Below are positions 41,314 to 50,494 of a stretch of DNA of 64,000 nucleotides, piece by piece. A model generated the notes under the pieces. That model did not search any database. It was given only the letters and a program-made list of their open reading frames with translations, and was not told the DNA's origin. The position numbers and the translations under genes were made by a program. The stretch is from NCBI GenBank assembly GCA_964647825.1, contig CAZYJL010000003.1:1-64000 (forward strand), in the 5' to 3' direction. Origin of the DNA: VFKI01 sp964647825. GTDB lineage: Bacteria > Pseudomonadota > Gammaproteobacteria > DSM-16500. The stretch's first letter is position 1. Every line of letters begins with the position of its first letter.

Positions 41314-41545
41314 GTGAGACACAGAACCAACTCATATAAAATGGTCTTTTTATGAACCATTTTTAACAAAAGAAGCTGTCATACCGCGCTTTATGCGCGG
41401 TATCCAATCTCTTTATCTATCATTTTCTGGATCCCGCGGATAAACCGCGGGATGACAAGATTTTTCTAGTTAATTTTTTACCAAAAACTAAATTTAAGAT
41501 AGAAAAGATATCAATTTATATGAGGTGGCCCTGTCGTGAGACACA
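41314..41545. repeat. Composite family C repeat, copy 3
   Basis: The most complete copy: GTGAGACACA direct repeats at 41314-41323 and 41536-41545, outer inverted repeats (CTCATATAAA and TTTATATGAGG), and the inner palindrome pair at 41377-41457. It occupies the middle of the 614-bp gap between 41001 and the small reading frame at 41616; the remaining part (41002-41313) is AT-rich and shows no gene. Confidence 0.75.
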
Positions 41546-41615
41546 ATGAAACATTTCAAACTCACAGGCTGACCCCACCATATGAGAACAACAACTCATT
41601 ACATGCTGTTGTATG

Positions 41616-41678
41616 TTACGACTTACTCCGACGTTTTCTTAATTTTTTTGGTCCATGCGGCCCTTTTCCTCTTGGCAT
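41616..41678 (-). CDS. Possible 20-residue basic peptide downstream of rnhB
   Basis: A short frame begins MPRGKGPHGPKKL and ends in an Arg/Lys/Ser-rich tail (RKRRSKS), 9 of 20 residues being Lys or Arg. A good ribosome site (AGGGAGA) stands 5-8 nt upstream of the ATG. It lies 51 bp after the rnhB stop on the same strand and could be the last cistron of msbA-lpxK-rnhB. The good ribosome site and the composition argue for translation; no homologue is known to me, and chance cannot be excluded at this length. Confidence 0.4.
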   Translation of the reverse strand: MPRGKGPHGPKKLRKRRSKS

Positions 41679-41729
41679 TGTCGTCTCCCTGATGAACACA
41701 GCATAATCAGCAAAATCAAGATACTTTCA

Positions 41730-42368
41730 TCATGATTCTACCTCATTCGTCACTGCAGATAATAAAGCTTTTACTGGCCCAAACGAACGACGATGCACAC
41801 GACTCGGACCATGTTGTTGCAAAGCAGCTAAATGCTGCTTAGTCGGATACCCTTGATGTGTCGCAAAAGCATATTCCGGATATTGCTCATTTAATTGACG
41901 CATTTCTCGATCACGTGTCACTTTGGCAATGATGGATGCAGCGCTAATCACTGGCTCTATCGCATCACCACCAATTATCGCTTGCGTCTCACACGCCACC
42001 TCTGGGCAACGATTACCATCAATCAATGCAATGGCAGGTGAAACAGTCAATCCTTGTATGGCACGCTGCATCGCTAACATCGTCGCCCATAAAATATTTA
42101 ACGAATCGATTTCAGCAACCTCCGCACGTCCAATACTAATCGCAACCGCCTTTTCGACAATGGCATCAAACACACTTTCTCGACGTTTTGCAGATAATTT
42201 CTTCGAATCCGCTAAACCGACGATAGAATGATTACTCGGCAAAATCACGGCTGCAGCAATCACCGGACCAGCCAAAGGACCACGTCCCGCTTCATCGACA
42301 CCCGCGATTTGATTAGTAAAATACACTGTGCCATTCAATACACGCGTGAGATCAAGAAAAGCTGACAT
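41730..42368 (-). CDS. rnhB: Ribonuclease HII
   Basis: RNase HII cuts the RNA strand of RNA-DNA hybrids and removes single ribonucleotides from DNA. The motif [15 protein letters not shown] gives the first catalytic Asp-Glu, and the remaining carboxylates are seen in IALIDGN and [15 protein letters not shown]. The 212 aa length is normal. It overlaps the end of lpxK by 17 nt, so it is translated with the lipid A genes; many gammaproteobacteria also place rnhB near lpx genes. Confidence 0.95.
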   Translation of the reverse strand: MSAFLDLTRVLNGTVYFTNQIAGVDEAGRGPLAGPVIAAAVILPSNHSIVGLADSKKLSAKRRESVFDAIVEKAVAISIGRAEVAEIDSLNILWATMLAMQRAIQGLTVSPAIALIDGNRCPEVACETQAIIGGDAIEPVISAASIIAKVTRDREMRQLNEQYPEYAFATHQGYPTKQHLAALQQHGPSRVHRRSFGPVKALLSAVTNEVES

Positions 42369-43374
42369 CGATTTTTTTCCTTAAATTGACCAACATTGTT
42401 TCCAATACAGCTGTCGATTGCAGTGTCACAGGCAAACACCAATGCCGCTGATCGGCAAATTGTTTGCATTTGACCGCGTCTTTTTCTGTCATCAGTACCG
42501 GCAAGTTATCTGCAAAAAAAACATCTTGTTTTGTATAAAGATAATGATCAGGAAAGACATGTGAAATGATGTCAAAATCAAATGCGCGCAACATGGCAAA
42601 GAAATTTTCTGGATGTGCAATCCCTGCTAAAACATGTATTTTTTTACCGTACAGACGCTGCCATGCAAGAATTTCCATTTTATTTTTTTCATCGACCAAT
42701 GAAACTAGCGAGTGACCTAATAAAGTAAAATCTTGATTTTTTTTCATCACCCAATCGACACGCCGCAAACGATGACGCGGTTCGCGTAAAGGTCCCGCTG
42801 GTAATAATAGACCGTTACCAAATTGCCGCACGCTATCGACTAACGCAATTTCCACACAACGGCCTAAACGATAATGCTGCAAACCATCATCCGAAATCAC
42901 GACATTGCATGCTGCTTTTTGTAATAATAGGCGCACCGCCGCCACACGATCGACAGCCACCACGACTGGACACTGTGTACGTTGCGCTAGTAACACCGCT
43001 TCATCACCCACTTCACTGGGTGCAGTGTCTACCGTCACCCACTGCGGTGAAATCCATGGATGATGTTTATCACGACCCACACCGCGACTCACAATCCCAG
43101 GCGAATAACCTGCTTGTTTTAATTGTTGCGCCAACCAAATAACAAACGGTGTTTTGCCAGTTCCGCCTGTCGTTATATTGCCGACAACAATAACGGGAAC
43201 CGGAAAATAAAGCATTTTTTTAAAACCGACTCGATAAAAAAAATAACGCAACATCACAACAAAATAAAATAACAACGAAAAAGGCAATAATAACAATCGA
43301 AAAAAAATAATGATCTTATTTGAAGGACCGTACCAAAGTCGTTCTATCCGTGCACGCCATGTGGTTTGATTCAT
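42352..43374 (-). CDS. lpxK: Tetraacyldisaccharide 4'-kinase
   Basis: LpxK phosphorylates the 4' position of the lipid A disaccharide at the inner membrane. An N-terminal membrane helix (about 22-50) precedes the P-loop-like [15 protein letters not shown], then [10 protein letters not shown], the conserved DDGLQHYRL and [13 protein letters not shown]. About 340 aa. The start is ATG 43374, sharing a base with the msbA stop (TGATG); GTG one codon earlier is an alternative. Its place between msbA and rnhB supports the call. Confidence 0.94.
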   Translation of the reverse strand: MNQTTWRARIERLWYGPSNKIIIFFRLLLLPFSLLFYFVVMLRYFFYRVGFKKMLYFPVPVIVVGNITTGGTGKTPFVIWLAQQLKQAGYSPGIVSRGVGRDKHHPWISPQWVTVDTAPSEVGDEAVLLAQRTQCPVVVAVDRVAAVRLLLQKAACNVVISDDGLQHYRLGRCVEIALVDSVRQFGNGLLLPAGPLREPRHRLRRVDWVMKKNQDFTLLGHSLVSLVDEKNKMEILAWQRLYGKKIHVLAGIAHPENFFAMLRAFDFDIISHVFPDHYLYTKQDVFFADNLPVLMTEKDAVKCKQFADQRHWCLPVTLQSTAVLETMLVNLRKKIDVSFS

Positions 43375-45158
43375 CACGCCGATGACTCCGTATCACGAAA
43401 TTGCATCTGATACAGTTTGGCGTAATGACCGCCTTGCGCTAATAATTCTGCATGTTTGCCGGTTTCGATAATACGTCCTTGATGCATGACAATAATTTTG
43501 TCCGCATGTTCGACGGTCGACAACCGATGCGCAATCACTAATGTTGTCCGCTGTTGCATAAAAACATCTAGCGCCTGTTGAATTGCACGTTCCGATTCTG
43601 TGTCGAGAGCAGATGTCGCTTCATCTAAAATTAAAATCGGTGCATCTTTTAAAATGGCGCGCGCAATCGCTAAACGTTGTCGCTGACCACCCGACAATAA
43701 AACACCTTTTTCACCAATGATTGTATCTAATCCATGTGGCAGCGCTTCCACAAATTCGAGGGCATGCGCCGCTTTTGCTGCAGCAAGGATCTCCGCATCA
43801 CTGACCGTCGCAAATCGTCCATAAGCAATATTGTTACGCACCGTATCATTGAATAACACCACATGCTGAGAGACTTGCGCAAATTGTTCGCGCAAATTTG
43901 CTAACCTGTAATCACGAATAGAAATGCCATCAAGTAAAATATCCCCAGAAAACTCTGGATAATAGCGCGGCAACAAACTTACCAAAGTCGATTTACCACT
44001 ACCTGAATGCCCCACTAATGCAACAATTTCACCCGGATTCACGGAAAATTCAATGTCAAATAAAACAGGCTGATCGGGCGAATAAGCAAAATTGACATGA
44101 CGAAATTCAATGTTGCCACGCACGCGTGACACTGTATACGTGCCTGTATCACTTTCTGCCGGTTCATCTAACATCGTAAAGACACTTTCTGCGCCTGCTA
44201 GCCCACGATATAATTTATTTTGCATACTCGTTAAATCTTTCAGCGGTTTTAGTAATGCCAACATCGCAGCGACCAACGTCACAAAGCCACCAGGAGACAA
44301 CAAATTCCCGGCGATATCACGCGCCGCGACAAATAAAGTCACCGATAAAGCAATTGCTGCGACAACTTGCACACCAGACACACTCCACGAACGCGCCGCC
44401 ACCACTTTCATTTCTCGTTGACGATTAATTCGTAATGCTTTTGTGAATTTTTGCGCTTCATAGGTTTCACCACCAAATCCGCGTACCACACGATAGCCTT
44501 CAATATTTTCTTCCGCCGTTTGCGTTAATTCTGCCATGGAGGATTGAATCGAGAGACTTAATCGTCGCACGCGCAAACTGGTATATCGCATAATGATGGC
44601 AATTAACGGCATAATGAGAAAATATAATAAAGACAATTTCCAACTAATATGAAACATCACAATCAACAAACCAATCACTAAAAAACCGGCTTGAATGGCA
44701 GTCGTCAGCACATCGGCACTGGCATTCGCGACTTGCTCAACGCTATATAAAATTAAAGAAAGTAAATTACCTGAACTCGCATGATCATAAAAACGTGCAG
44801 GTAATTTTTGTAAATGTTTAAATAAATCCTCGCGCAATTGCATAATGACGCTACGCGAAACGCGCGCGATACAATAGTTTGAAATAAAACGTACCACACC
44901 TTGTCCGATAAACACTGCGGGGACTAACAGTGGCGCTAATTCTAAAAAATGCTGATCTTTTGCGACTAATCCGCGATTAATTAATGGCTTCAAAAAATAA
45001 ACAAACCATGCATCAATCCCTGAATACACCATGCTGGCAATGAACGCGATCACGACATAACCAAGATAACGACGCACATACTGAAACAATCGCTGATAAA
45101 TAAAATAAGCTTCACGCCATGAAAGCGTTTTTTTTGCCGAACGACCCATATTAATCAT
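43374..45158 (-). CDS. msbA: Lipid A export ABC transporter MsbA
   Basis: MsbA flips lipid A-core across the inner membrane using ATP. The N-terminal half holds six membrane helices; the C-terminal ATPase has Walker A GHSGSGKST, signature LSGGQRQRLAIARAIL, Walker B ILILDEATSALD and the switch His in VIAHRLSTV. The 594 aa length agrees with half-transporters of this type. The neighbour lpxK is the classic msbA partner. Met4 (45149) has better ribosome-site spacing than Met1. It reads divergently from dapD. Confidence 0.93.
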   Translation of the reverse strand: MINMGRSAKKTLSWREAYFIYQRLFQYVRRYLGYVVIAFIASMVYSGIDAWFVYFLKPLINRGLVAKDQHFLELAPLLVPAVFIGQGVVRFISNYCIARVSRSVIMQLREDLFKHLQKLPARFYDHASSGNLLSLILYSVEQVANASADVLTTAIQAGFLVIGLLIVMFHISWKLSLLYFLIMPLIAIIMRYTSLRVRRLSLSIQSSMAELTQTAEENIEGYRVVRGFGGETYEAQKFTKALRINRQREMKVVAARSWSVSGVQVVAAIALSVTLFVAARDIAGNLLSPGGFVTLVAAMLALLKPLKDLTSMQNKLYRGLAGAESVFTMLDEPAESDTGTYTVSRVRGNIEFRHVNFAYSPDQPVLFDIEFSVNPGEIVALVGHSGSGKSTLVSLLPRYYPEFSGDILLDGISIRDYRLANLREQFAQVSQHVVLFNDTVRNNIAYGRFATVSDAEILAAAKAAHALEFVEALPHGLDTIIGEKGVLLSGGQRQRLAIARAILKDAPILILDEATSALDTESERAIQQALDVFMQQRTTLVIAHRLSTVEHADKIIVMHQGRIIETGKHAELLAQGGHYAKLYQMQFRDTESSA

Positions 45159-45222
45159 TTACCTAGTCGAAAAATTGGTTATCCTAACACGATTATGAAC
45201 CCCCCTCACGTGGAAATCTTGT

Positions 45223-46059
45223 ATGCCATCATTTGCAACGCACCAAGCACGCATCGAAGCCGCCTTCGCACATCGTCAAACACTGCAACCGGAAACTGCG
45301 CCAAGCGACTTAATCACCACAGTCAACGAAATCATCGATTGCCTCGACCAAGGCACACTGCGCATTGCCGAAAAAATCGATGGCCAATGGCACACGCATA
45401 CATGGCTCAAACAAGCGGTTTTATTGTACTTTCGCCTCTATGGCAATCAACCCATGCAAGCCGGTTGCTTGCAGTTCTACGACAAGGTCCCGCTCAAATA
45501 TAGCCATAAAGATGCATCAGAATTAGCCGCAGAAAATGTCCGTATTGTACCCTCCGCCATTGTCCGTAAAGGGGCCTATGTCGCACCCAATACCGTCTTA
45601 ATGCCCTCCTATGTCAATATTGGTGCGCGCATCGACAGTGGTGCCATGATCGACACATGGGCAACTGTCGGCTCCTGCGCACAAATTGGTAAAAACGTGC
45701 ATTTATCCGGTGGCGTCGGGATTGGCGGGGTGCTGGAACCTTTACAAGCCAACCCCACCATTATCGAAGACAATTGTTTTATTGGCGCGCGCTCAGAAGT
45801 CGTTGAAGGCGTGATTGTTGGCGAAGGTTCAGTCATCTCAATGGGTGTTTATCTTGGACAAAGTACACGCATCTATGATCGGCAAACAGACAAAGTCACT
45901 TATGGTTATATCCCACCTAACTCTGTTGTCGTCCCGGGCAATCTACCCGCCGCGAATGGCAAGTATAGCCTGTATTGTGCCGTCATTGTGAAACAAGTCG
46001 ATGCAAAAACGCGTGAAAAAGTCTCGCTTAATGAATTATTACGCGATATTGCTGATTGA
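45223..46059 (+). CDS. dapD: Tetrahydrodipicolinate N-succinyltransferase
   Basis: DapD succinylates tetrahydrodipicolinate in the lysine/diaminopimelate route. A left-handed beta-helix of hexapeptide repeats is visible ([37 protein letters not shown], then [18 protein letters not shown]), with the typical end [13 protein letters not shown]. The 278 aa length matches E. coli DapD (274). dapE follows after 14 bp, so two consecutive pathway genes are co-transcribed. Confidence 0.96.
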   Translation: MPSFATHQARIEAAFAHRQTLQPETAPSDLITTVNEIIDCLDQGTLRIAEKIDGQWHTHTWLKQAVLLYFRLYGNQPMQAGCLQFYDKVPLKYSHKDASELAAENVRIVPSAIVRKGAYVAPNTVLMPSYVNIGARIDSGAMIDTWATVGSCAQIGKNVHLSGGVGIGGVLEPLQANPTIIEDNCFIGARSEVVEGVIVGEGSVISMGVYLGQSTRIYDRQTDKVTYGYIPPNSVVVPGNLPAANGKYSLYCAVIVKQVDAKTREKVSLNELLRDIAD

Positions 46060-46073
46060 GGAATGATCTATAT

Positions 46074-47201
46074 ATGTCTGCCACACTTGCCTTATTAAAA
46101 ACATTCATTAGCCGACCCTCTGTGACGCCAGATGATGCAGGCTGTCAGACGATTATTGCTGAGCGCTTAAAAAAATGCGGTTTCGAAATCGAATCAATGC
46201 CGCATGCAGGCATAAGTAATTTATGGGCTCGACGTGGCACGAAGGCCCCTTTACTGGTTTTTGCTGGCCATACCGATGTCGTTCCCACCGGCCCGCTGGA
46301 TGCATGGACATCGGATCCTTTTACACCCACAGAGCGTGATGGCAAGTTATATGGTCGCGGCGCGGCAGACATGAAAAGCGGCTTGGCTGCCATGATTGTG
46401 GCCGCTGAAAATTTTATTCAAGCACATCCAAGGCATAAAGGTTCGATTGCTTTTTTAATCACAAGTGACGAGGAAGGTCCCGGTATTCATGGCACACAAA
46501 AAGTTGTGAATTTGCTGGAAAAACGTCATGAAAAAATCGACTACTGTATTGTTGGTGAGGCGAGCAGTGATAAAACCCTTGGCGATAAGATTCGTGTGGG
46601 TCGACGTGGCTCATTGCACGGCCATTTAATTGTGCATGGCCGACAAGGTCATGTAGCGTACCCTGAAAATGTGATCAATCCGATTCATACTATTGCGCCA
46701 GCCATTGCAGAATTGGCCCGAACAACGTGGGATCAAGGTAACGACGCTTTCCCACCCACCACGTTTCAAATTTCAAATTTACATGCTGGCACCGGTGCTG
46801 CGAATGTCGTCCCCGGGACTCTCGACTGCCGCTTTAATTTTCGTTTTAGCACAGCAAGTTCGATTGAATCCTTACAAGAACGTGTCACCGCTATTTTAAA
46901 CAAATACCATTTACAATTTACGCTTACTTGGGACTGCTCGGCTCGTCCCTTTTTAACAACCAAGGGAAAATTAATACCTGCCGCACAACAAGCGATTCAA
47001 GCTATCACGGGTATCACCACGTATTTATCAACAGAAGGCGGCACATCGGATGGCCGGTTTATTGCGCCGACAGGCGCAGAAGTCGTTGAAATTGGGCCAT
47101 GTAATGCCAGCGCACATCAAATTGACGAACATGTTTCGATTGCCGATTTAGCGCCATTAACGAAGATATATGAGCGTATTTTGCAATTGTTGATGGTTTG
47201 A
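46074..47201 (+). CDS. dapE: Succinyl-diaminopimelate desuccinylase
   Basis: DapE hydrolyses N-succinyl-LL-diaminopimelate, giving the diaminopimelate of murein. M20 metallopeptidase motifs are present: VFAGHTDVVPTGP (metal His and Asp), GRGAADMKSGLAAM, ITSDEEGPGIHGT (catalytic Glu pair) and the C-terminal STEGGTSDGRF. From ATG 46074 it is 375 aa, the family norm. A TTG start overlapping the dapD stop is possible but less likely; GAGGA precedes the ATG. Confidence 0.95.
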   Translation: MSATLALLKTFISRPSVTPDDAGCQTIIAERLKKCGFEIESMPHAGISNLWARRGTKAPLLVFAGHTDVVPTGPLDAWTSDPFTPTERDGKLYGRGAADMKSGLAAMIVAAENFIQAHPRHKGSIAFLITSDEEGPGIHGTQKVVNLLEKRHEKIDYCIVGEASSDKTLGDKIRVGRRGSLHGHLIVHGRQGHVAYPENVINPIHTIAPAIAELARTTWDQGNDAFPPTTFQISNLHAGTGAANVVPGTLDCRFNFRFSTASSIESLQERVTAILNKYHLQFTLTWDCSARPFLTTKGKLIPAAQQAIQAITGITTYLSTEGGTSDGRFIAPTGAEVVEIGPCNASAHQIDEHVSIADLAPLTKIYERILQLLMV

Positions 47202-47271
47202 AAGGGGCACTCTCTTCTCTAACAATACTCGCCAGTATGTCGTAAAATAATCGACATACTAGAGGATTAAA

Positions 47272-47516
47272 ATGGATATACACACTCTCCGTAAAGCAGC
47301 GAATCGTGAAGAAATCGAATCCCTCACCAATCGCTTTCACACGGTCAACTTCTTACAATGTTGATTCAAAAAATTAATGACACGAATTTTGTCAGCGCAC
47401 GCAATGACGTTCTCCCATTTATCAAAGACCACCATGCGCTGGACTTATGGTCAAAAGATTTTTTCATTGAAATAACAAAAAAACTATTGTCCATTAGCGA
47501 TGATCATTTTGATTGA
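47272..47516 (+). pseudogene. Remnant of an AbiEii-like nucleotidyltransferase gene
   Basis: Two short frames that do not join make up this piece. The second, from the in-frame stretch HGQLLTMLIQKI to the stop at 47514, contains ARNDVLPFIKDHHALDLWSKDFF, which resembles the C-terminus of AbiEii/AbiGii-family toxins. The first frame (ATG 47272 to a stop at about 47362) has no clear relation. The rest of the gene is missing, so it is best read as a decayed fragment. The other parts of the 536-bp gap (47202-47737) show only the promoter of the next gene. Confidence 0.45.
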
Positions 47517-47737
47517 TCAAACGGCGACAGTTTATCATTGTCAATATAACAAAAATTAAAAATAACATTATTCACTCAAATGCCAGGTCTCTGAATAGAC
47601 ACGAAATACTATTACGATAAAGCTACCAACCAGATGCACACCCCTTTCCTGTTTTTTTTATCTGCTATAATAGCGAATATGTAGAAAAGACTCTCTATTT
47701 CTTGCGTGCTTATAGACAATAAGACGGGAGAAAGACT

Positions 47738-49369
47738 ATGGTTGACAAAGAAGACAAAGACGAAATTACCGCATCGCAGGAACGTATTTTAGAAGCATTT
47801 TCCACATGGGCAGCAGACACAGAAAATCTTTCATTTGTTGATACACGCAAGTATGCAAAAGTGACCGCGGATAACTGGCTTTACTTGATGCTTCTTAAAA
47901 AAAATTATATCGAAACCATGCTAGAAGATTTTAATGGAAAAAATCAAGAAGTTACAGCAATGCTCCGAGAGTTTGTTGACTACAATATCGTTTTTAAATC
48001 AGAAGAAATCAATGAAGATAATCTTAGTTACATTCATAGCGTGCTAACAGCTATTTCAGAAAATATTCAAAATAATATACGTGAACAAATAGTAACAACA
48101 CTAACCGAAGATGAATTTGCAAAACTTGCTGAGGGAAAAGAAAAAGATGTTTACAATGAAATTTTTAACAGTTTTTCAGAACGTGAGGAGACTATATTAA
48201 AAGAGGTTTTTGCTAATTTTTCCGACTTAGAAAACGACATCGCAAAATTAGAAGAAACAAAAGCACTCGAGCGCGCTAAAACTGAGAAAAAACATGAAAA
48301 AATTAAAGATGAAAAAGTTGAAATAAAATCTATAGAAGAAAGTAAGACTAAATCTACAAAACAATTTGAAAAAATTCAAAAAATATTTAAGGGAAGCCTA
48401 GCTGAGAGTGTATATATAGAAACAATGCTAAGAAAATATAAAATAAAAAAAGAAATCTCAAGCATTAATGATAAAGCAACCCTACATGATAGAGGTGAGC
48501 TCTTTATTATTAGATTTAAAGAAGCTATAAAAGTAGCAACCCTAGATGCGTTAGATGAAATACGCAGAAGCTTAAATGACGACAAACGCTTCTGGCAGCT
48601 CCCTATTTTCAGCATAAGCAATAAAGGAAAATATAATCTCAGCCAATTGGAATACAAGGAATTTCTAACAAGAAAAAAAGAAATTTTAAAAGAGGTATTA
48701 GACGATGAAATAGAACAAAGAGCACTAAAAGACAATCCAACAATTTCTATATTTACCACCACTGGAGAAGTCGTCAATTTAGACCCTGAGCGCGTTGAGG
48801 TAATCAACCCTACCGCAATACCAGCAATGGAGATTGTCATTGACAATAGCCCTACCAAAAAAGAAGAATTCATCGCCGAAATAAAACCTATTACTGAAAT
48901 AACACCAAAGGAAATTGAAAAAATTGATCCTGAGCAACAAAAGAAATTAGATAAAATAAGAGAATTACTTAAAGACTACAGAGCACATCTTGAAAAAACC
49001 TATTCAGGCCATATGAAAAAATCGGATTTTATGACGGCAACGTTAAATAATTATCTATCACCAAAAACTAGGAAAAAGAAACTTGATGCAATAAAAGTAT
49101 TGCAAACTATGATTGATAATCCCACTATCCACATTGAAGAAAAACTTGATCTACTAAGAAGTGCTGCTACTGGTGTAGACAATAAAACCACTTTAAAAAA
49201 TAACGAACCCGCACCTGACATCAGTCACATAAAAAAAACATTAGCAATGAGAAGAGGATTGAACTTAGGTATATTTTCAAAGAAAGTAGCTGGCGAAGAA
49301 TTATTAGAAAGAATAAAAGAAATAATTGATAAAGACCTAGAAGTAACAAATACACCAAAACCAAAATAA
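47738..49369 (+). CDS. Coiled-coil effector candidate
   Basis: The family is unknown to me. The 543-aa protein is Lys/Glu-rich, with predicted coiled coil at about 160-215, no signal peptide and no membrane helix. The C-terminal 150 residues (LKDYRAHLEKTYSGHMKKSDF...YLSPKTRKKKLDAIKVLQTMID) recall the C-terminal helical module of the kinase-fold genes at 18-22.7 kb, but the match is weak. It shares with them an extended -10 promoter (TGCTATAAT, 47663-47671) and a GGGAGAAAG ribosome site. These traits point to a secreted host-interaction protein; that is inference. Confidence 0.68.
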   Translation: MVDKEDKDEITASQERILEAFSTWAADTENLSFVDTRKYAKVTADNWLYLMLLKKNYIETMLEDFNGKNQEVTAMLREFVDYNIVFKSEEINEDNLSYIHSVLTAISENIQNNIREQIVTTLTEDEFAKLAEGKEKDVYNEIFNSFSEREETILKEVFANFSDLENDIAKLEETKALERAKTEKKHEKIKDEKVEIKSIEESKTKSTKQFEKIQKIFKGSLAESVYIETMLRKYKIKKEISSINDKATLHDRGELFIIRFKEAIKVATLDALDEIRRSLNDDKRFWQLPIFSISNKGKYNLSQLEYKEFLTRKKEILKEVLDDEIEQRALKDNPTISIFTTTGEVVNLDPERVEVINPTAIPAMEIVIDNSPTKKEEFIAEIKPITEITPKEIEKIDPEQQKKLDKIRELLKDYRAHLEKTYSGHMKKSDFMTATLNNYLSPKTRKKKLDAIKVLQTMIDNPTIHIEEKLDLLRSAATGVDNKTTLKNNEPAPDISHIKKTLAMRRGLNLGIFSKKVAGEELLERIKEIIDKDLEVTNTPKPK

Positions 49370-49393
49370 TAAAAAATTAAATTATAAAGTAGC

Positions 49394-49858
49394 TCACCGC
49401 ATATTCAACATTTTAGCCGCATGCTCACGCATCACACGATTGACATGCGGATGCACTAACGCAAAACCATGAAATACCGCTAAACCTAAACGTAATAATA
49501 ACATCGATTCATTGGCTCGAACGGTTGCCGTCCGACGGCCCGTGACAGAATAAAAACCGGAATCATTTAAACCAATCGTATCACCTGCACGTAATACGGC
49601 TACAAACGTCGTTTGTTGTTCGCCATTTTTATAAGTAATATGCTGCACATTCGCACTACCTGACACAATAAAATAAACGCTATCAATTGGATCACTTTCT
49701 TGCACAATGATTTCACCAACGATCACTTTTTTTTCTTTTAATAAACTTGCTAAAATTTCTGTTTCTTCTAAAGACAATGCAGCAAACACAGGCTGCTGCC
49801 GAATGATTTTTTTACGCTGCTCTAAATTCACTTCCCAGTTCGATTCGTCAATTGCCAT
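49394..49858 (-). CDS. Cyclic-nucleotide-binding domain protein
   Basis: A stand-alone CNB domain (154 aa): FAALSLEETEILASLL, then the beta-roll with EIIVQESDPIDSVYFIVSGSANV and the phosphate-binding region DTIGLNDSG...GRRTATVRA. The conserved Gly-Glu-Leu of true cAMP binders is replaced by IGL, while the Arg is kept, so nucleotide binding is uncertain. There is no DNA-binding or catalytic domain. Its partner is unknown. It faces the effector candidate convergently with a 24-bp gap. Confidence 0.8.
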   Translation of the reverse strand: MAIDESNWEVNLEQRKKIIRQQPVFAALSLEETEILASLLKEKKVIVGEIIVQESDPIDSVYFIVSGSANVQHITYKNGEQQTTFVAVLRAGDTIGLNDSGFYSVTGRRTATVRANESMLLLRLGLAVFHGFALVHPHVNRVMREHAAKMLNMR

Positions 49859-49907
49859 ACAACATCCTTATTTATGAATCATTCCTAGTACTCCATTTCA
49901 TCGTTTC

Positions 49908-49985
49908 TGTCATACCGCACTTCATGCGCAGTATCCAGTTCTGTTTAACGTTTCTCTGGATCCCGCGAATGAACCGCGGAATGAC
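49908..49985. repeat. Family C palindrome pair, degenerate
   Basis: TGTCATACCGCACTTCATG and CCCGCGAATGAACCGCGGA arms with more mismatches than other copies. It lies in the 410-bp gap before the kdp genes; the rest of that gap (to 50268) is AT-rich and shows no gene apart from a plausible GGAAGGA ribosome site at 50250. Confidence 0.7.
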
Positions 49986-50268
49986 TAAAGTAGACAGAAT
50001 GGATCAGTCTACTAAAATACAAACTATTTTTTCTATTGACTCATCCTACTTTCTATTCAGATTAGCACAATTATTATCGTTTTTATTGATCCAATATAAC
50101 ATTAAATTGTATCGTTTATTCAAGCGAAATGTCTAAATTTTATCAAAATTAAATTCAACTGATCTAAAATGAATAAAATCAGTCTAGCAAAGCTACTTGC
50201 TACCAGTTGTTATATCAAACGTGGTGTGCCAGCATAATGCAAGTTCCAAGGAAGGATAATCATCACTC

Positions 50269-50361
50269 ATGGTCGATTTTTTTATTGTGATTAGCATACT
50301 TTTCTTTTTTATCCTCTGCTTTGGGCTTATTTATTTTTTTGACTCACTTTCAGGAGAATAA
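50269..50361 (+). CDS. 30-residue membrane peptide upstream of kdpF
   Basis: A single hydrophobic helix (FFIVISILFFFILCFGLIYFF) starts from ATG 50269 with AAGGA upstream. The stop is followed after 4 nt by the kdpF start, so the frame sits as the first cistron of the kdp operon. Small one-helix frames at this place occur before kdpF in other genomes. A role in the KdpFABC complex is possible but unproved. Confidence 0.6.
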   Translation: MVDFFIVISILFFFILCFGLIYFFDSLSGE

Positions 50362-50365
50362 CAAT

Positions 50366-50452
50366 ATGACATTGTATGCGATTTGTGGCACCGTCACACT
50401 CGGCGTCTTTATCTATCTGTTACTTGTGTTATTTAAGCCTGATTTATTTTAA
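50366..50452 (+). CDS. kdpF: K+-transporting ATPase small subunit KdpF
   Basis: This 28-residue one-helix protein ends YLLLVLFKPDLF, close to the usual KdpF pattern of a hydrophobic helix followed by P-E-x-F. KdpF stabilises the KdpABC complex in the membrane. AGGAGA stands 10 nt before the ATG. It lies 42 bp before kdpA. Confidence 0.8.
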   Translation: MTLYAICGTVTLGVFIYLLLVLFKPDLF

Positions 50453-50494
50453 TTTTTCCTCTATTTCAAATAAAACAAATGCGGAATTGACACG

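Noticed and set aside
49852..50136. A 94-codon open frame on the plus strand before the kdp genes
   Set aside because: It runs straight through a family C palindrome pair, has no ribosome site and no recognisable composition.
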